The position numbers and the translations under genes are program-made. Under the pieces are notes generated by a model. The model was given only the letters and a program-made list of their open reading frames with translations. It was not told the origin of the DNA and did not search any database. Shown piece after piece: positions 62,074-64,000 of a stretch of DNA of 64,000 nt (position 1 is the stretch's first letter; every line of letters begins with the position of its first letter). The stretch is from positions 9,672,633 to 9,736,632 of the forward strand of contig JAKGHH010000006.1 in the NCBI GenBank assembly GCA_022828595.1, written 5' to 3'. The DNA is from Nelumbo lutea (lineage: Eukaryota > Streptophyta > Magnoliopsida > Proteales > Nelumbonaceae).

Positions 62074-62409
62074 GTGTTATGTAAAAGATCACTCCTTGAG
62101 GAAGACTCTGCTAGAGTGAGTAGGTGCGAGCTCCATCAACTTGATTTATCATTTCCTAGTTTGAAGTTTTCTTGCGTAGGTGAATGCACGATCATTGATC
62201 ATTGGCATGGTCGCCTTGGACACCCTTTAATAAAGGTCTCGCAACATGTGTTAGCAAATTATCAATTACCTTTCTCTTCTCATCATAAACCCGCCTTCTA
62301 TACAACATGTCGGCATGGCAAGAGACATGGCCTTCCATTTCTTCCTAGTGATTCAGTTGTTAATGCTTCATTAAACATTATTTATTCAGATTTGTGGGGT
62401 CCCTCTTAG
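62074..62409 (+). pseudogene. Copia-IV GAG-pre-integrase/integrase start
   Basis: Open for 111 codons: DHWHGRLGHPLIKVSQHVLANYQLP has the pre-integrase HxxxxH, CRHGKRHGLPFLPSD the zinc-binding Cys/His, and ASLNIIYSDLWGPS the first catalytic Asp of integrase (the family reads 'LDLIHSDLWGP'). The frame then stops at 62409. Joining element ends to DNA is lost. Confidence 0.78.
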
Positions 62410-62943
62410 TTAACTCTGTTGATGGATATATCTATTGTTTCACACATTTGATGCACTTGTAGTATTTTTTTAGTTCAAATCTATGGTTAAGAATTTACTT
62501 GAATGTAAAATCAAAGTTCTTCATCGAATTTGTCAAATTTAATGGTATTCTCGCTAGCCATGGCATCTTACATCGGGTTTCATGCCATCGACACACTGTG
62601 GAGACAAGATTAACCTTGCATGCTTGTTCCTCTATTTCTCTTCATTACTAGTATGGTGCTTTCCATACAGCAATGCATCTAGTCAACCGCCTTCCCTTTG
62701 TACTACTACTTGGTTATGTGAGCTCATTTGAAAAATTGTTTGCCAAGAAGCCCAACTACAATTTTCTATGCACCTTTGGGTGTCAATGTTTTCCCTTAAT
62801 TTAGCCCTACAACAAACATAAACTTAAGTTTCTTAGTCCCAAAGCTATTTTTTTCTTGATTACCCATATGGTTACAAGGGATACAAATGTCTTGATGTTG
62901 CCATGGGCCACATATATTTCCCGTATGTGGGTTTTAATGAGGA

Positions 62944-63609
62944 TTGTTACTTAGCATGCTCTGTCTTCATCTGCTATTCACCATGGACTTTGAGTTTAAT
63001 GCCTTGGTAAAAAATGGGACATGGACCCTTGTTCCTAAGCCTCCTAATGTTGAGCCCATCAGTTGTAAGTGGGTCTTCAAGCTAAAGTACCATCCTGATG
63101 GAACAATTGAACGTTACAAGGCATGATTCATTGATAGAGGTTTTACTCAATGGGTTGGCATTGATTACATAGACTTTTAGCCCCATTATTAAGCCCAGTA
63201 CTATACGTGTCATTTTGGGTCTTTCTATTTCTATAGGTTGGTCACACCAATAATTGGATGTTCAAAATGCGTTCCTTCACAGGGACCTATGTATATGTCC
63301 TAGCCACCAGGATTCAAGAACCCCCACCATCCTCATCATGTGTGCCTACAAGCGTGGTATCATAAGCTTACCAACTTCTTGTTCTCTTGTGGATTTATTG
63401 TCTCTCAATCTGACAATTCTCTCTTTTTAAAACATGATGGGCCTTCCTCTCTTTTTGTTCTCATTTATGTAGATGACATTGTTGTCATGGGCTCTAATTC
63501 CAAGGATGTCTTTGACCCCATTTACATGTTGGGTTCTCAATTAGCTGTTAAAGACCTAGGCCCCATGCATTATTTTTTTTTGGTGTGGAAGTTCTACTCA
63601 CTAAAATAG
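62944..63609 (+). pseudogene. Copia-IV reverse transcriptase
   Basis: 62944-63126: MDFEFNALVKNGTWTLVPKPP and CKWVFKLKYHPDGTIERYKA. After several stops, 63340-63609: AWYHKLTNFLFSCGF, SDNSLFLKHD, FVLIYVDDIVVMGSN with intact YVDD, and LAVKDLGPMHYFF. The downstream pieces to 63960 contain a LTRPNLSFVV linker. The middle palm motif (QLDV.NAF) is garbled (63260-63275). Confidence 0.8.
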
Positions 63610-64000
63610 GCATGTTCTTATTACAAAAAAATATATCTGAAATCTCTTGTTGTAAAGACACATGGGTGGTTTGAAGCCAGTCACCACTCCCTTATAGTCC
63701 GGTGTTCATCTCTCTAAATCTACAGGCACACCTCTTTCAGACCCATGTGAATATAGATACAGTATATCTTACTCACCAGGCCTAACTTATCCTTTGTTGT
63801 TACTAAACGATTCCAATCCATGCACTATCCAACTTCAGCCCATTGGGCCCAAGTTAAGCAATTGCGTTATCTCAATCACACTCTTACATTTGGCCTTACC
63901 ATTAATAGTTCTAGAGATTTTTCTCTCACCATGTTAGGGTAGGTTTACCCGATGATAGAAAGTCTCATGGCAGTTTTTGTGTTTTCATGGGCCCTAATAT

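Larger units (their letters stand above)
61540..64000 (+). mobile_element. Copia-IV: decayed Copia element, runs past the window end
   Basis: Plus-strand pieces in order: gag zinc knuckle (QICG.FYHSAIKCYSRF, about 61715-61760), protease (SW.PNSRATNHL for the DSGATNH box, about 61830), GAG-pre-integrase and INT start (DHWHGRLGHPLIKVSQHVL, CRHGKRHGLPF, IIYSDLWGPS, 62190-62409), weak INT to about 62940, then RT to 63609 and a linker/RNase H start. Stops are frequent. No LTR lies in the window, so it is open on the right, and the left end is uncertain. Confidence 0.82.

Overview
This is a stretch of flowering-plant nuclear DNA. It has plant-type split genes (an ADR1-like helper NLR with five exons and a reticulon-like gene with four), a nuclear tRNA-Asp(GTC), Tourist-like MITEs, L1-type LINEs, and Copia and Tat-lineage Ty3/gypsy LTR elements. 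I could not place it below the level of angiosperm. About three quarters is transposon or transposon wreckage. The ordinary genes lie in the last 15 kb, apart from the tRNA.

Layout. 1-1080: AT-rich DNA with two foldback elements. 1084-3770: badly decayed Copia-I (+). 3950-4467: part of a LINE (+), interrupted by Copia-II (4468-24013, - strand, with LTRs, primer-binding site and polypurine tract). A 14.7-kb Tat gypsy element, Tat-A (5996-20732, - strand), lies inside the reverse transcriptase of Copia-II. The LINE resumes at 24014 and is broken again by a non-autonomous LTR element (24548-26777) that carries an intron-less, decayed WNK kinase copy. 27105-28045 is an opposite-strand LINE, followed by a Tourist-like MITE. 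29069-40022 is a second Tat element, Tat-B, and 41280-45365 is a truncated relative, Tat-C. 45366-52130 is a second, less invaded copy (copy B) of the LINE/LINE/MITE/unique DNA already seen in pieces at 24263-41275 (copy A). Copy B keeps empty sites for several copy-A insertions and also holds the tRNA-Asp. 52300-55300: MITEs and non-coding DNA. 55426-58520: ADR1-like NLR (+). 59165-60010: reticulon-like gene (-). 61540-64000: decayed Copia-IV (+), running off the window.

The most interesting material is inside the mobile elements. Tat-A and Tat-B share one plan: gag-PR-RT-RH-second RH-INT on the minus strand, then a GC-rich minisatellite, then plus-strand genes facing the opposite way between INT and the 3' LTR, each with a TATA-like box. 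Tat-A carries a plant-mobile-domain (PMD) type protein plus a separate smaller transcription unit. Tat-B carries the protein type annotated as 'putative gypsy type transposon' (Transposase_28). Antisense extra ORFs are known for the Tat lineage, so the class is not new, but two unrelated cargo types on one plan in one window is worth study. The captured WNK kinase is a clear case of host-gene transduplication.

The host genes look intact. The NLR keeps all NB-ARC signatures and a QHD in place of MHD, as is usual for ADR1. The reticulon is a compact ER-shaping protein ending in a dilysine (KKVE) signal. Exon limits were set by hand from reading frame and GT-AG sites and have not been tested against transcripts.
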